A DNA stretch of 64,000 nucleotides from Streptomyces sp. NBC_00459 (lineage in GTDB: Bacteria; Actinomycetota; Actinomycetes; Streptomycetales; Streptomycetaceae). This document shows, in pieces, positions 34,415 to 42,237 of the stretch (the stretch's first letter is position 1; every line of letters starts with the position of its first letter). The notes beneath the pieces are model-generated. The model did no database searches and had not been told where the DNA came from. It worked only from the letters and a program-made list of their open reading frames with translations. The position numbers and the translations under genes were made by a program. The DNA lies in assembly GCF_036013955.1 (NCBI RefSeq), contig NZ_CP107903.1, positions 744,001 through 808,000 on the forward strand. Reading direction: 5' to 3'.

Positions 34415-34515
34415 CCAGCCCGTCTGGGGTCCCCCCTCTGGGGGAGTTTGAGGACGAGGCCCGTTCAGGGCCGAAGCGGGGGTCTGGGGGTGGCAGCCCC
34501 CAGGGATGGGACGGG
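34415..34515. repeat. Streptomycete interspersed repeat with tandem hairpins
   Basis: The segment reads CCAGCCCGTCTGGGGTCCCC, later GTTTGAGGACGAGGCCCGTT, then a CTGGGGG/CCCCCAG hairpin (34484-34490 with 34497-34503). I recognise this as a very common intergenic element of Streptomyces chromosomes. A short CCCCC-TCT-GGGGG hairpin interrupts the usual form near 34431-34444. It lies between the asparaginase stop and the aspA start and may act as a terminator for the former. Confidence 0.7.
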
Positions 34516-34553
34516 TAGGGGCGGCGGGGGCGAAGAAATCCGCGCGGATCCCC

Positions 34554-35615
34554 CTACCGCCGCGCCACCGGATCGAGCGCGCGGGCCGGTCGGACCCGTC
34601 CGACCTCACGGCCGCCGCCCAGCAGAGCCTCGCCGTCGAACTCGGTCAGCAGCTCCGGGTCCACGCCGGCCCGGGCGAGTGCCGCAGCCGTCACCGGGAC
34701 GCGGGCCCGGTTCGCACCGTCGGCGATCTTCACCGCCACGGCCCGGCCGTCCGGGAGTGCGGCGACCTGGACGCCCTCGAAGCCGTCCTTGCTGAGCAGT
34801 CCGGGTACGGCCCGCATCAGCGCGGCCACGTCCCGTCCGGAACCGGAGGCCATCTCGGCGTGGTCGCGCATCGCGTCGGCGACCAGCGCCTCCGGGGTGT
34901 CCGGGGCGGCGGTGGTGATCCGGGCGGCGGCACGGGCGAGGCCGTGCAGGGAGATGGAGAAGAGTGGCGCTCCGCAGCCGTCGACGGTCACCCGGGCGAT
35001 GCGCTGCCCGGTGAGGTCCTCGACGATCTCGGCGATCGCCTGCTGGAGGGGGTGGCCGGGGTCGAGGTAGCTGTCGAGGGGCCAGCCGTTGAGTTCGCAG
35101 GTGTAGAGCATCGCCGCGTGCTTGCCGGAGCAGTTCTGGGCGAGGCGGGAGGGCAGTCGGCCCTCGCGTATCCAGCCGTCACGGACGACCGGGTCGAACG
35201 GCAGGTCCGGCACGTTGCGCAGGTCGTCCTCGGCGAGACCGGCCAGCTCCAGGATGCGCCGGGAGCCGGCCAGGTGACGTTCCTCGCCGGAGTGGCTGGC
35301 GGCGGCCAGGGAGAGCAGCTCGCCGTCGAGGGGCAGGCCGGCCCTGAGCATGGCCACCGCCTGCACCGGCTTGAGGGCCGAGCGCGGGTAGAAGGCCGCC
35401 TCGATGTCGCCCACCTGCAACTCCACCCGGCCGTCGGCGCCGAGGACGACGACGGACCCGTAGTGGATGCCCTCGATGACCCCGCCGCGCACCAGGTGCG
35501 CGACGGGCGAGTGGAGGGGTTCGCGGATCGCGGGAGCGTCCGCGAGAGAACTGCCGTACATGGCTGCCTGCACTGCTTCCTGCATTACTGCATCCTGCAT
35601 CACTGCGTGGTTCAC
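34554..35615 (-). CDS. L-asparaginase II (AnsA-like, PF06089 type)
   Basis: 353 residues from the GTG at 35615, whose first bases overlap the permease stop (GTGA). Recognised by [35 protein letters not shown], where the Ser-Lys pair SALK is the likely nucleophile region, and by [20 protein letters not shown] and [22 protein letters not shown]. This family of asparaginases is unrelated to the classic type I/II fold. It hydrolyses asparagine to aspartate and ammonia. Four ATG/GTG codons occur in its first 20 codons; the coupled GTG is preferred. It is the third gene of a regulator-permease-asparaginase operon. Confidence 0.9.
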   Translation of the reverse strand: MNHAVMQDAVMQEAVQAAMYGSSLADAPAIREPLHSPVAHLVRGGVIEGIHYGSVVVLGADGRVELQVGDIEAAFYPRSALKPVQAVAMLRAGLPLDGELLSLAAASHSGEERHLAGSRRILELAGLAEDDLRNVPDLPFDPVVRDGWIREGRLPSRLAQNCSGKHAAMLYTCELNGWPLDSYLDPGHPLQQAIAEIVEDLTGQRIARVTVDGCGAPLFSISLHGLARAAARITTAAPDTPEALVADAMRDHAEMASGSGRDVAALMRAVPGLLSKDGFEGVQVAALPDGRAVAVKIADGANRARVPVTAAALARAGVDPELLTEFDGEALLGGGREVGRVRPARALDPVARR

Positions 35616-37111
35616 GCGTCGACTCCGGGCGACCCGCCGGCTTCGGTGGACCGGCCGGCCGTGTTCGCCTCGGCGGCCTTGCGGGCCACCTGGGCGCGGA
35701 CGCCGTACCAGCCCGCTACCAGTGCCCCGGCGATCAGCGGCAGACACAGCACGGTGGTGCGGCCGGCGCCGCCGTCGGCGTACATCAGGACCAGGACCGA
35801 GGCGAGGAAGGCCAGGGTCACGAGCTCGGTCCACGGGGAGCCGGGGAGGCGGTAGCTCGGGCGGGTCAGCTCGCCGTTCTCGGTCTTCCGCCAGAACACC
35901 AGGTGACAGATCATGATCATGCCCCAGGTGGCGAGGATGCCGATCGCGGCGAAGTTCAGCACGATCTCGAACGCGTCGGCGGGGACGACGAAGTTCAGGC
36001 CGACGCCGAGTACGCAGAAGCCGCTGGTGAGCAGGATGCCGCCGTACGGGACCTGGCTGCGGCTCATGTTGCCGGTGAACTTCGGCGCGGAGCCGGACAT
36101 CGCCATCGAGCGCAGGATGCGGCCGGTGGAGTACAGGCCCGAGTTCAGGGACGACATGGCCGCCGTGAGGACGACCAGGTTCATCACGCCGCCGGCCGCC
36201 GGGATGCCGATGTTGGAGAGGACGGTCACGAAGGGGCTCTCGCCCGACGTGTACTTGTTCCACGGCAGGAGCATCGCGAGGAGGACGACCGAGCCGACGT
36301 AGAAGAGGCCGACCCGCCACATGATCGAGTTGATCGCCTTCGGCATGATCTTCTCGGGGTTCTCGGTCTCGCCCGCCGCGACACCGACGAGTTCGACGGA
36401 GGCGTAGGCGAAGACGACGCCCTGGATGATCAGCAGCATGGGCAGCAGGCCGTTGGGGAAGACGCCGCCGTTGTCGGTGATCAGGGACGGGCCGGGGGTG
36501 GTGCCGTCGACCTCGTGCTGGGTGACCAGCAGGAAGATGCCGATCAGCATGAAGACGACGAGGGCGCTGACCTTGATGATGGCGAACCAGAACTCCATTT
36601 CGCCGAACATCCGCACCGAGATCAGGTTCACGGTGAGGACGACCGCCAGGGCGATCAGCGCGAGCACCCACTGCGGGATGTCGGAGAACAGGCCCCAGTA
36701 GTGGGTGTAGAGGGCCACCGCGGTGATGTCGGCGATACCGGTGGTGGCCCAGTTCAGGAAGTACATCCAGCCTGCGACGTACGCGCCCTTCTCACCCAGG
36801 AACTCACGGGCGTACGACACGAACGCGCCGGACGAGGGCCGGTACAGGACGAGTTCGCCCAGTGCCCGGACGACCAGGAAGGCGAAGACGCCGCAGACGG
36901 CGTAGGCGATGAAGAGGGACGGGCCGGCGTCGGCCAGCCGGCCGCCGGCGCCGAGGAACAGGCCGGTGCCGATGGCACCGCCGATGGCGATCATGTTGAC
37001 GTGCCGGGCCTTCAGCGACTTGCTGTAGCCCGCGTCACCGGCGTCGACGTGTACGGCCTTCTTCTGCGCCGTACCGTTCGCCGTACCGTCCTGCAGGGAT
37101 TGCTCGCTCAC
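35612..37111 (-). CDS. ansP: APC-family amino acid permease, likely asparagine/aspartate
   Basis: 499 residues from the GTG at 37111. Twelve membrane helices are visible, the first with [23 protein letters not shown], the APC signature (GGxIGTGLF). [26 protein letters not shown] and [22 protein letters not shown] are typical of the amino acid transporter branch of LysP/AnsP. It overlaps the GntR gene before it and the asparaginase gene after it by 4 nt each, so asparagine uptake is the most economical assignment. Substrate specificity is inferred from context. Confidence 0.9.
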   Translation of the reverse strand: MSEQSLQDGTANGTAQKKAVHVDAGDAGYSKSLKARHVNMIAIGGAIGTGLFLGAGGRLADAGPSLFIAYAVCGVFAFLVVRALGELVLYRPSSGAFVSYAREFLGEKGAYVAGWMYFLNWATTGIADITAVALYTHYWGLFSDIPQWVLALIALAVVLTVNLISVRMFGEMEFWFAIIKVSALVVFMLIGIFLLVTQHEVDGTTPGPSLITDNGGVFPNGLLPMLLIIQGVVFAYASVELVGVAAGETENPEKIMPKAINSIMWRVGLFYVGSVVLLAMLLPWNKYTSGESPFVTVLSNIGIPAAGGVMNLVVLTAAMSSLNSGLYSTGRILRSMAMSGSAPKFTGNMSRSQVPYGGILLTSGFCVLGVGLNFVVPADAFEIVLNFAAIGILATWGMIMICHLVFWRKTENGELTRPSYRLPGSPWTELVTLAFLASVLVLMYADGGAGRTTVLCLPLIAGALVAGWYGVRAQVARKAAEANTAGRSTEAGGSPGVDA

Positions 37112-37851
37112 GCCTCGGGTCCGCCTTCCGGGGATGTTTCTGCGGGGGTGTCCGTGTGCGCGGCGCGCACGATGTCGGTGAGGGTCGTGGAGACCCGGTC
37201 GAGGTGGTGGGACATGGCCGACACCGCGTCGTCCTCGCTGCGGTCGATCAGTGCCTCGACGATCGCCCGGTGCTCGCGGTTGGACTGCTCGCGCCGGCCG
37301 CCCAGTTCGTTCAGGAAGGCCGACTGACGGGCCAGCGCGTCCCGGATCTCCTCGATCACCCGGCGGAACACCGGGTTCTGGGCGGCCTGCGCCACGGCCA
37401 GATGGAAGAGGGTGTCCATGGCGACCCACGCGGTGGTGTCGGTCTCGTGCTCCATGCGCTCCAGCAGGTGCGCGAGGTGGTCGAGGTCCTCGGGGGTCCG
37501 TCGTACGGCCGCGTAGCCGGCGACCGGGATCTCGACGTGCCGGCGGACTTCGAGGAGGTCGCTGGCCGCGTAGTCGCCGAAGGTGGGGTCCTCGACGGTG
37601 CCGGAGACGACGAAGGTGCCCTTTCCCGTCTTGGAGACGGTCAGGCCCATGGTCTGCAGGGCCCGCAGGGCCTCCCGCAGCACGGGCCGGCTCACCTCCA
37701 GGCGTCGGCACAGCTCGGCCTCGGAGGGGAGCTTGTCCCCCACGGCGTAATCTCCGCGCTCGATGGCGCTGCGCAGATGACCGAGGACCGCTTCCATCGC
37801 GCTGACGCGCCGCGGTACCGAGCCACCTGTCTGGCTGTCTGACAGGTTCAC
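37108..37851 (-). CDS. FadR/FCD-type GntR regulator of the asparagine operon
   Basis: 247 residues from the GTG at 37851. The wHTH is [19 protein letters not shown] then [19 protein letters not shown] with the wing [14 protein letters not shown]. The FCD domain shows [21 protein letters not shown] (Arg and His of the metal/effector site), [17 protein letters not shown] and [15 protein letters not shown]. The gene is first in an operon with a permease and asparaginase, both coupled by 4-nt overlaps. The first 17 codons precede the conserved fold and contain the dyad at 37825-37847, so the true start may be further downstream. Confidence 0.9.
   Translation of the reverse strand: MNLSDSQTGGSVPRRVSAMEAVLGHLRSAIERGDYAVGDKLPSEAELCRRLEVSRPVLREALRALQTMGLTVSKTGKGTFVVSGTVEDPTFGDYAASDLLEVRRHVEIPVAGYAAVRRTPEDLDHLAHLLERMEHETDTTAWVAMDTLFHLAVAQAAQNPVFRRVIEEIRDALARQSAFLNELGGRREQSNREHRAIVEALIDRSEDDAVSAMSHHLDRVSTTLTDIVRAAHTDTPAETSPEGGPEA
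37825..37847. promoter_or_regulatory. Candidate GntR operator inside the annotated 5' end of the regulator gene
   Basis: ACCTGTC (37825-37831) and GACAGGT (37841-37847) are perfect 7-bp inverted arms; nested in them, CTGTC-T-GACAG at 37835-37845 is a perfect odd-centred dyad. FCD-type regulators bind dyads of this kind. Its position at codons 2-9 of the annotated gene suggests either operator within coding sequence or a start annotated too early. Confidence 0.45.
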
Positions 37852-37897
37852 GGGGGTGATCCTGCGGGTGAAGGGAGGGGACTGTCAAGGGTGTGCG

Positions 37898-37926
37898 GCG
37901 GGGGCCGTCCTCACGGCGGCCCCCGC
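37898..37926 (-). terminator. Terminator of uppP
   Basis: A 10-bp perfect stem (37898-37907 with 37917-37926) with a 9-nt loop, 13 bp beyond the uppP stop codon on the minus strand. Confidence 0.75.
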
Positions 37927-37939
37927 AACCCGCCCCGCC

Positions 37940-38773
37940 TCAGTTCAGTACACCCGCGCCCAGCAGCCCGAAGAGCAGCACACCCACGATGATCCGGTAG
38001 ATCACGAAGGCGTTGAAGGAGTGCTTGGCGACGAACTTCAGCAGCCAGGCGATGGAGCCGTAGGCGACGACGAAGGACACCGCCGTGCCGACGGCCAGCG
38101 GCGCGGCGCCCACGCCCGCGCCCAGGGCGTCCTTCAGCTCGTACAGCCCGGCGCCGGTCAGCGCGGGGATGCCGAGGAAGAAGGAGAGACGGGTGGCGGC
38201 GACCCGGTCGAGATCGAGGATCAGCGCCGTCGACATGGTGGCGCCGGAGCGGGAGAAGCCGGGGAACAGAAGGGCCAGGATCTGCGAACTGCCCACCAGC
38301 ATCGCGTCCTTGAAGGTGGTGTCGTCCTCACCGCGCTTGTGCCGGCCCATCTGGTCCGCGGCCCACATCACGCCACTTCCGACGATCAGCGAGGCGGCGA
38401 CGACCCACAGCGAGGCCAGCGGGCCCTCGATCAGTGGCTTGGCGGCGAGGCCCACGACGACGATCGGAATCGTGGCGCAGATGACCCACCAGGCGAACTT
38501 GTAGTCGTGGTGGTGGCGCTCGTCGCGGTTCCTCAGACCCCTCCCCCAGGCGGAGACGATCCGGACGATGTCCTTGAAGAAGTACACGAGCACCGCGGCG
38601 ATCGCGCCGACCTGGATGACGGCCGAGAACCCGACCACGGCGTCGTCGTCGACGGGGATGTTCATCAGCCCCTCGACGATCTTCAGATGGCCGGTCGAGG
38701 ACACCGGCAGGAACTCGGTCACCCCCTCGACGGCTCCGAGGACGACGGCCTGACCGACGGAGATGGCGCTCAT
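37940..38773 (-). CDS. uppP: Undecaprenyl-diphosphatase UppP (BacA)
   Basis: 277 residues. The two catalytic repeats are complete: LGAVEGVTEFLPVSSTGHLKI near the start (with the E/xxxE and SSTGH residues) and LLFPGFSRSGATMSTAL in the middle (PGxSRSGxT). About eight hydrophobic helices are visible. The enzyme recycles undecaprenyl diphosphate to the monophosphate, the carrier for wall precursors. Start codon ATG 38773 agrees with the family's N-terminus, though the ribosome-binding site is weak. Single gene with its own terminator. Confidence 0.94.
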   Translation of the reverse strand: MSAISVGQAVVLGAVEGVTEFLPVSSTGHLKIVEGLMNIPVDDDAVVGFSAVIQVGAIAAVLVYFFKDIVRIVSAWGRGLRNRDERHHHDYKFAWWVICATIPIVVVGLAAKPLIEGPLASLWVVAASLIVGSGVMWAADQMGRHKRGEDDTTFKDAMLVGSSQILALLFPGFSRSGATMSTALILDLDRVAATRLSFFLGIPALTGAGLYELKDALGAGVGAAPLAVGTAVSFVVAYGSIAWLLKFVAKHSFNAFVIYRIIVGVLLFGLLGAGVLN

Positions 38774-38855
38774 GGAATCCAGTTCTGCTGGGGAGGGGCG
38801 GGCTGGCGGCGGAGTCAGTCCTACTACACGCCGGCAAGGCCCGGACGCCGTCCGC

Positions 38856-39212
38856 CTAGAGCGCGCCGCCCAGCCATACGCCCGCGAAAGCGGCCCCGAG
38901 ACCGGCGACCACACTCACCATGACGTTGGCGACGGCGAGGAGACCTGCCCCGTCCTCGGTCAGCCGCAGCGTCTCGTACGAGAAGGTCGAGTACGTGGTC
39001 AGCGCGCCGCACAGTCCGGTCCCCAGGAGCAGCTGGAGGTCAGGGCCCGGGGCGGCGCCGGTGAGCAGGCCCAGGATCAGGCAGCCGGTGACGTTGACGG
39101 CGAGGGTGCCCCAGGGGAAGACCGTGTCGTGGCGGGACCGGACCATCCTGTCGGTGAGATAGCGGAGGGGCGCGCCGACCATTCCGCCCGCGATCACGAG
39201 CAGCAAGTTCAC
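38856..39212 (-). CDS. crcB: Fluoride channel subunit CrcB/FluC (second copy)
   Basis: 118 residues with four membrane helices. GGMVGAPLRYLTDR (helix 1 with the conserved Arg), GTLAVNVTGCLILGLL (pore Asn) and GTGLCGALTTYSTFSYETL (the TTxSTF fluoride gate) are the family motifs. CrcB subunits work as antiparallel dual-topology dimers; organisms with two genes usually make a heterodimer. The GTG start overlaps the stop of the 41-residue ORF (GTGA), which itself overlaps the first crcB. Confidence 0.94.
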   Translation of the reverse strand: MNLLLVIAGGMVGAPLRYLTDRMVRSRHDTVFPWGTLAVNVTGCLILGLLTGAAPGPDLQLLLGTGLCGALTTYSTFSYETLRLTEDGAGLLAVANVMVSVVAGLGAAFAGVWLGGAL

Positions 39213-39334
39213 AACGACCTCTTACCCTTCTTGTCCGCTTCGCCCGGTTTCCCCTCGGTCCGGCCGCCGTACCGGATGACCTCGCCGTCGATGAGGACGG
39301 TCACCCATGGGGCGCTGCCGGTCGGCCCGGTCAT
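39209..39334 (-). CDS. 41-residue ORF between the two crcB genes
   Basis: The frame reads [20 protein letters not shown] then [20 protein letters not shown] and a final Leu. Its ATG overlaps the stop of the first crcB gene (ATGA) and its stop overlaps the start of the second (GTGA). The codons are G/C-ending and the sequence has a short hydrophobic strand followed by a basic tail, with no membrane helix. No family is recognised. The double overlap argues that it is translated; it may be a coupling peptide that balances the two channel subunits, or a small partner protein. Confidence 0.6.
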   Translation of the reverse strand: MTGPTGSAPWVTVLIDGEVIRYGGRTEGKPGEADKKGKRSL

Positions 39335-39789
39335 CGTCGCCTCCGCTTCAGCACCCGGCGAGTGGCGGTCGCCGCGAGCGTCACGGCCGCGAGGGCCGCG
39401 AGCAGGGTCGCGGCGAGGTACGCGAGGCCGGTGCCCACGTGACCGTGGTCGACCAGCTTCTGGATGTCGACGGCATACGTCGAGAACGTGGTGAAGCCGC
39501 CGAGCACTCCGGTGCCGAAGAACGGCCGTACGAGGCGATGGACGGTCCGGATCTCCGTGATGACCACCATGAACACGCCGATCACGGCACAGCCGACGAC
39601 GTTGACCCAGAAAGTGGTCCAGGGAAAACCGCCGGTCTGCGCGGGCCAGGCGAGGGAGGCCGCGTACCGGGCGCAGGCGCCGATCGCACCGCCGATCGCG
39701 ACCACCCAGAGCACCGGGGCCTGACCGCGCAGGACGGAAGGGCGCGGCTGGGCGGCGGCAGTCCCGGTCCGGATGTCGGGGGCTTGCAT
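39331..39789 (-). CDS. crcB: Fluoride channel subunit CrcB/FluC (first copy)
   Basis: 152 residues with four helices and a longer, Pro/Arg-rich N-terminal tail than its partner. [39 protein letters not shown] and [19 protein letters not shown] carry the conserved Arg, pore Asn and TTFST residues. AGGAG lies 9 nt upstream of the ATG at 39789. First of three overlapping genes; no fluoride riboswitch was recognised upstream. The proteins protect the cell by exporting fluoride. Confidence 0.93.
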   Translation of the reverse strand: MQAPDIRTGTAAAQPRPSVLRGQAPVLWVVAIGGAIGACARYAASLAWPAQTGGFPWTTFWVNVVGCAVIGVFMVVITEIRTVHRLVRPFFGTGVLGGFTTFSTYAVDIQKLVDHGHVGTGLAYLAATLLAALAAVTLAATATRRVLKRRRR

Positions 39790-40052
39790 GGCCGTACGTC
39801 TCCTACTCGCCGGCGCCCGGGCGTGCGGGCGCGTCTCTGTGCGCAAGTAGGGACCGTTGGCGGCGGCGCTGCCGCGGTTCGGGTACGGCGGGCCCCACCG
39901 CCGCGCCGCGAGCTGGAATCGCGGCCGGTCAACAGGGTAACGCCGGGGGCGTGGGGGCTGCACCCGGATCGGTCGGCGCCTGCTGTCGACACGTCGTGGT
40001 CGCGGCCCAGCGACTGCTGCTGAGCCGAGTGGGCGGGACCGTCGGCGGACAG

Positions 40053-40340
40053 CTACCACCCCTTTTCGAACATGCGGGCCACCTCGGCGATCCGCACCTC
40101 GTCGGGGCGGTAGAAGGTGCGCCAGCGGATCCTCTTCGTCCGGACCGCGCCGATGCCCGCGAGCAGGCCCAGGTGGGTGGTGGCGACGGAGAGCGGGACG
40201 CCTAGTTTCGCGGCGACGGCCGCCGCCGTGACACCGTCCTCGACCGGATCGCCGTGTCGTTGGGGCGGGAAGTGCGCGACCGGGTCCTTCAGCCACTCCA
40301 GGATCTTCAGGCGTTGCCCGCCCACCGGTCTTTTCAGCAT
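40053..40340 (-). CDS. ArsR-type winged-helix regulator
   Basis: 95 residues. [19 protein letters not shown] opens the fold, [28 protein letters not shown] is the helix-turn-helix and [20 protein letters not shown] the wing. No Cys-based metal site (ELCVC) is present. The type is common in streptomycetes and usually acts on an adjacent transporter or enzyme; here the nearest genes are crcB on the left and the galactanase on the right, neither an obvious target. Confidence 0.85.
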   Translation of the reverse strand: MLKRPVGGQRLKILEWLKDPVAHFPPQRHGDPVEDGVTAAAVAAKLGVPLSVATTHLGLLAGIGAVRTKRIRWRTFYRPDEVRIAEVARMFEKGW

Positions 40341-40490
40341 CGCGCCTCCTCGTCCCGGTCACCGCGGGATGTGCCTCCCAATGTCCCGCAGTTGGGGCCG
40401 CCGCGTCCGGGGCTTCGCACCTCTTGGCCGAGGTCGAACTCTTTCCGTCGCGTACGCACGTTCGACTGAGCCCTTGCATCCCAACAAGCA

Positions 40491-40525
40491 GGGGCCCGGC
40501 CACCCCCCTCAGGCAGCCGGGCCCC
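40491..40525 (-). terminator. Terminator of the galactanase gene
   Basis: A perfect 10-bp stem (GGGGCCCGGC / GCCGGGCCCC) with a 15-nt loop, 13 bp beyond the stop of the GH53 gene. Confidence 0.8.
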
Positions 40526-40538
40526 CGTCACTTCTGGC

Positions 40539-42122
40539 TCAGCGGTGGCTGAACCACGTCATCGCGGGGAGCGCCTTGTCGTCGTAGCCGAACAGGGCCT
40601 GGTTCTCCCAGCCGTTGCCGGAGGAGGCGTCCGTGGGGTCCCAGCCGTTGCCGGTGACCGCGGTCCAGGTCGCCTCCCAGTAGAAGACGCCGAGGCCGCG
40701 GCCGTTCGGAACTGCCTCCACGATGTTCAGGATGTCCCGGAACCAGGCCGACTGTCCGGCCGTGGACGCCGCGTACCCGGATACGAGCTCACCAGTCGTG
40801 TCGATGATGTTCTCGTGCGAGTCCTTGCTGTCGAGACGGAAGGGGTAGGCCGTCTCGGCGACGAACACCGGCTTGCCGTAGCGGGAGGCGGCGTCGTCCA
40901 GGGTGGTCTGGAAGTCGTAGAGCGAACCGTGCCAGTAGCCGTAGTAGGACAGGCCGATGGCGTCGAACTTCACTCCGTTGGAGACCGCGCTGTCGAACCA
41001 CCAGCGGGTGCCCGACAGATCGCCGCCCTTGGCCAGGTGCAGAGCGACGGTCGTACCGGAGTTGACCGCCTTGACCGCGTTGTAGCCGGAGTTGAGCAGC
41101 CCGGCGAGCTGCGACCAGTTGTCGGTCGAGCCCTCGGACCACAGCATGCCGCCGTTGATCTCGTTGCCGACCTGGACCATGTCGGCCGTGGTGCCCTGGG
41201 ACTTGAGGGCGTTGAGGACGTCGTACGTGTGGTTGTAGACGTCCGTCTTCAGCTGGCTGTACGAGTGGCCGGCCCACGCGGAGGGCTTGCTCTGGGCGCC
41301 CGGGTCGGCCCAGATGTCCGAGTAGTGGAAGTCGACCAGCAGCTTCATGCCCTGTGCCTTGATGCGCTTGGCGATGGCGAGAACGCGCGCCTTGTTGTTG
41401 TAGCCGTCGGCCGGGTTGACCCAGACCTTGACGCGCGCGTAGTTCATGCCGGAGTTCTTCAGGACGGTGAGCGCGTCGCTCGTCGTCCCCGAAGCGGTCT
41501 TGTAGACACCGCCCTTGGCCTCGCTCTTGGGCAGGGAGGAGATGTCGGCACCCTTGACGGGCACCCCGCCCGTACCGGAGGCGAAGGTCAGGTCGTCGAC
41601 GTTGATCCAGTTGCCCGCGTTGGCATCGGAGTTGACGCTGATCGTGCACTGGTTGTTCGTCACCGCGATGGGGACCACGATCCGGATCCACCCGCTGGCG
41701 GAGACCGGCAGGTCGGTGCGCTGTTCGGAGCTGCCGCAGTTCTTCAGCGCTATGTAGGCCGACTTCTGGCCGCCGCCCGAGCGCACCCACGCGGTGAGCT
41801 TGTAGTTGCCGTTGGTCAGCCCGGACAGGTACTGGTAGGTCTCCACCTTGTAGGCGGAGGCGGAGTAGTGGGACAGGCGGTAACTGCCGCTGCGGCCACC
41901 GGACTCCACGTACGAGGCGCCCGTGTCACCGTACTCCGACCAGCCGCCCGGGACGGCAGCGCCCGAACCGTCGGCCTCGAAACCGCCGTTGGTGAGGGTG
42001 CTGGCCGCCTGGGCGGAGGTGGCGGGGAGTGCGGTGAGGGCGAGGCCTGCGGCGAGCGGGAGCAGCAGGGCCTTCAGCGTGCGCCGGGTCGTGCGCGCTG
42101 GTGTGCGTCTGGGATGGAACAT
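40539..42122 (-). CDS. Secreted GH53 endo-beta-1,4-galactanase with carbohydrate-binding module
   Basis: 527 residues. The signal peptide has a twin-Arg-like basic start (RTTRRTLKALLLPLAAGLAL) and cleavage near AQA-AS. Residues 41-190 form a beta-sandwich module (STLTNGGFEADGSGAAVPGG ... INVDDLTF), like the galactan-binding modules found on GH53 enzymes. The GH53 barrel starts at KGADISSLPKSEAKGG; Glu321 in QVGNEINGGMLW is the acid/base and Glu423 in VAETAYPF the nucleophile. It cuts beta-1,4-galactan (arabinogalactan I, pectin side chains) outside the cell. GAAGGGA precedes the ATG. Works with the adjacent GH42 enzyme and ABC importer. Confidence 0.94.
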   Translation of the reverse strand: MFHPRRTPARTTRRTLKALLLPLAAGLALTALPATSAQAASTLTNGGFEADGSGAAVPGGWSEYGDTGASYVESGGRSGSYRLSHYSASAYKVETYQYLSGLTNGNYKLTAWVRSGGGQKSAYIALKNCGSSEQRTDLPVSASGWIRIVVPIAVTNNQCTISVNSDANAGNWINVDDLTFASGTGGVPVKGADISSLPKSEAKGGVYKTASGTTSDALTVLKNSGMNYARVKVWVNPADGYNNKARVLAIAKRIKAQGMKLLVDFHYSDIWADPGAQSKPSAWAGHSYSQLKTDVYNHTYDVLNALKSQGTTADMVQVGNEINGGMLWSEGSTDNWSQLAGLLNSGYNAVKAVNSGTTVALHLAKGGDLSGTRWWFDSAVSNGVKFDAIGLSYYGYWHGSLYDFQTTLDDAASRYGKPVFVAETAYPFRLDSKDSHENIIDTTGELVSGYAASTAGQSAWFRDILNIVEAVPNGRGLGVFYWEATWTAVTGNGWDPTDASSGNGWENQALFGYDDKALPAMTWFSHR

Positions 42123-42185
42123 CGTCGTCCGTCGTCCCTTCGACGTGATGGGTTGGGGGTGTCCCTCCTGAGGGGCGGGAGGGGG

Positions 42186-42227
42186 CCCCTCCGCCCGCGG
42201 CTCTCGTGGCACGCACGGGCGGAGGGG
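42186..42227 (-). terminator. Terminator between GH42 and GH53 genes
   Basis: A 12-bp perfect stem (CCCCTCCGCCCG / CGGGCGGAGGGG) with an 18-nt loop, 11 bp beyond the GH42 stop. It would reduce read-through into the GH53 gene, so the two enzymes may be made in different amounts. Confidence 0.75.
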
Positions 42228-42237
42228 AACTTGCGGC

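Noticed and set aside
39790..40052. A fluoride riboswitch upstream of the crcB operon
   Set aside because: I looked for the conserved pseudoknot and GGNGAUGG-type sequences on the minus strand and found none.
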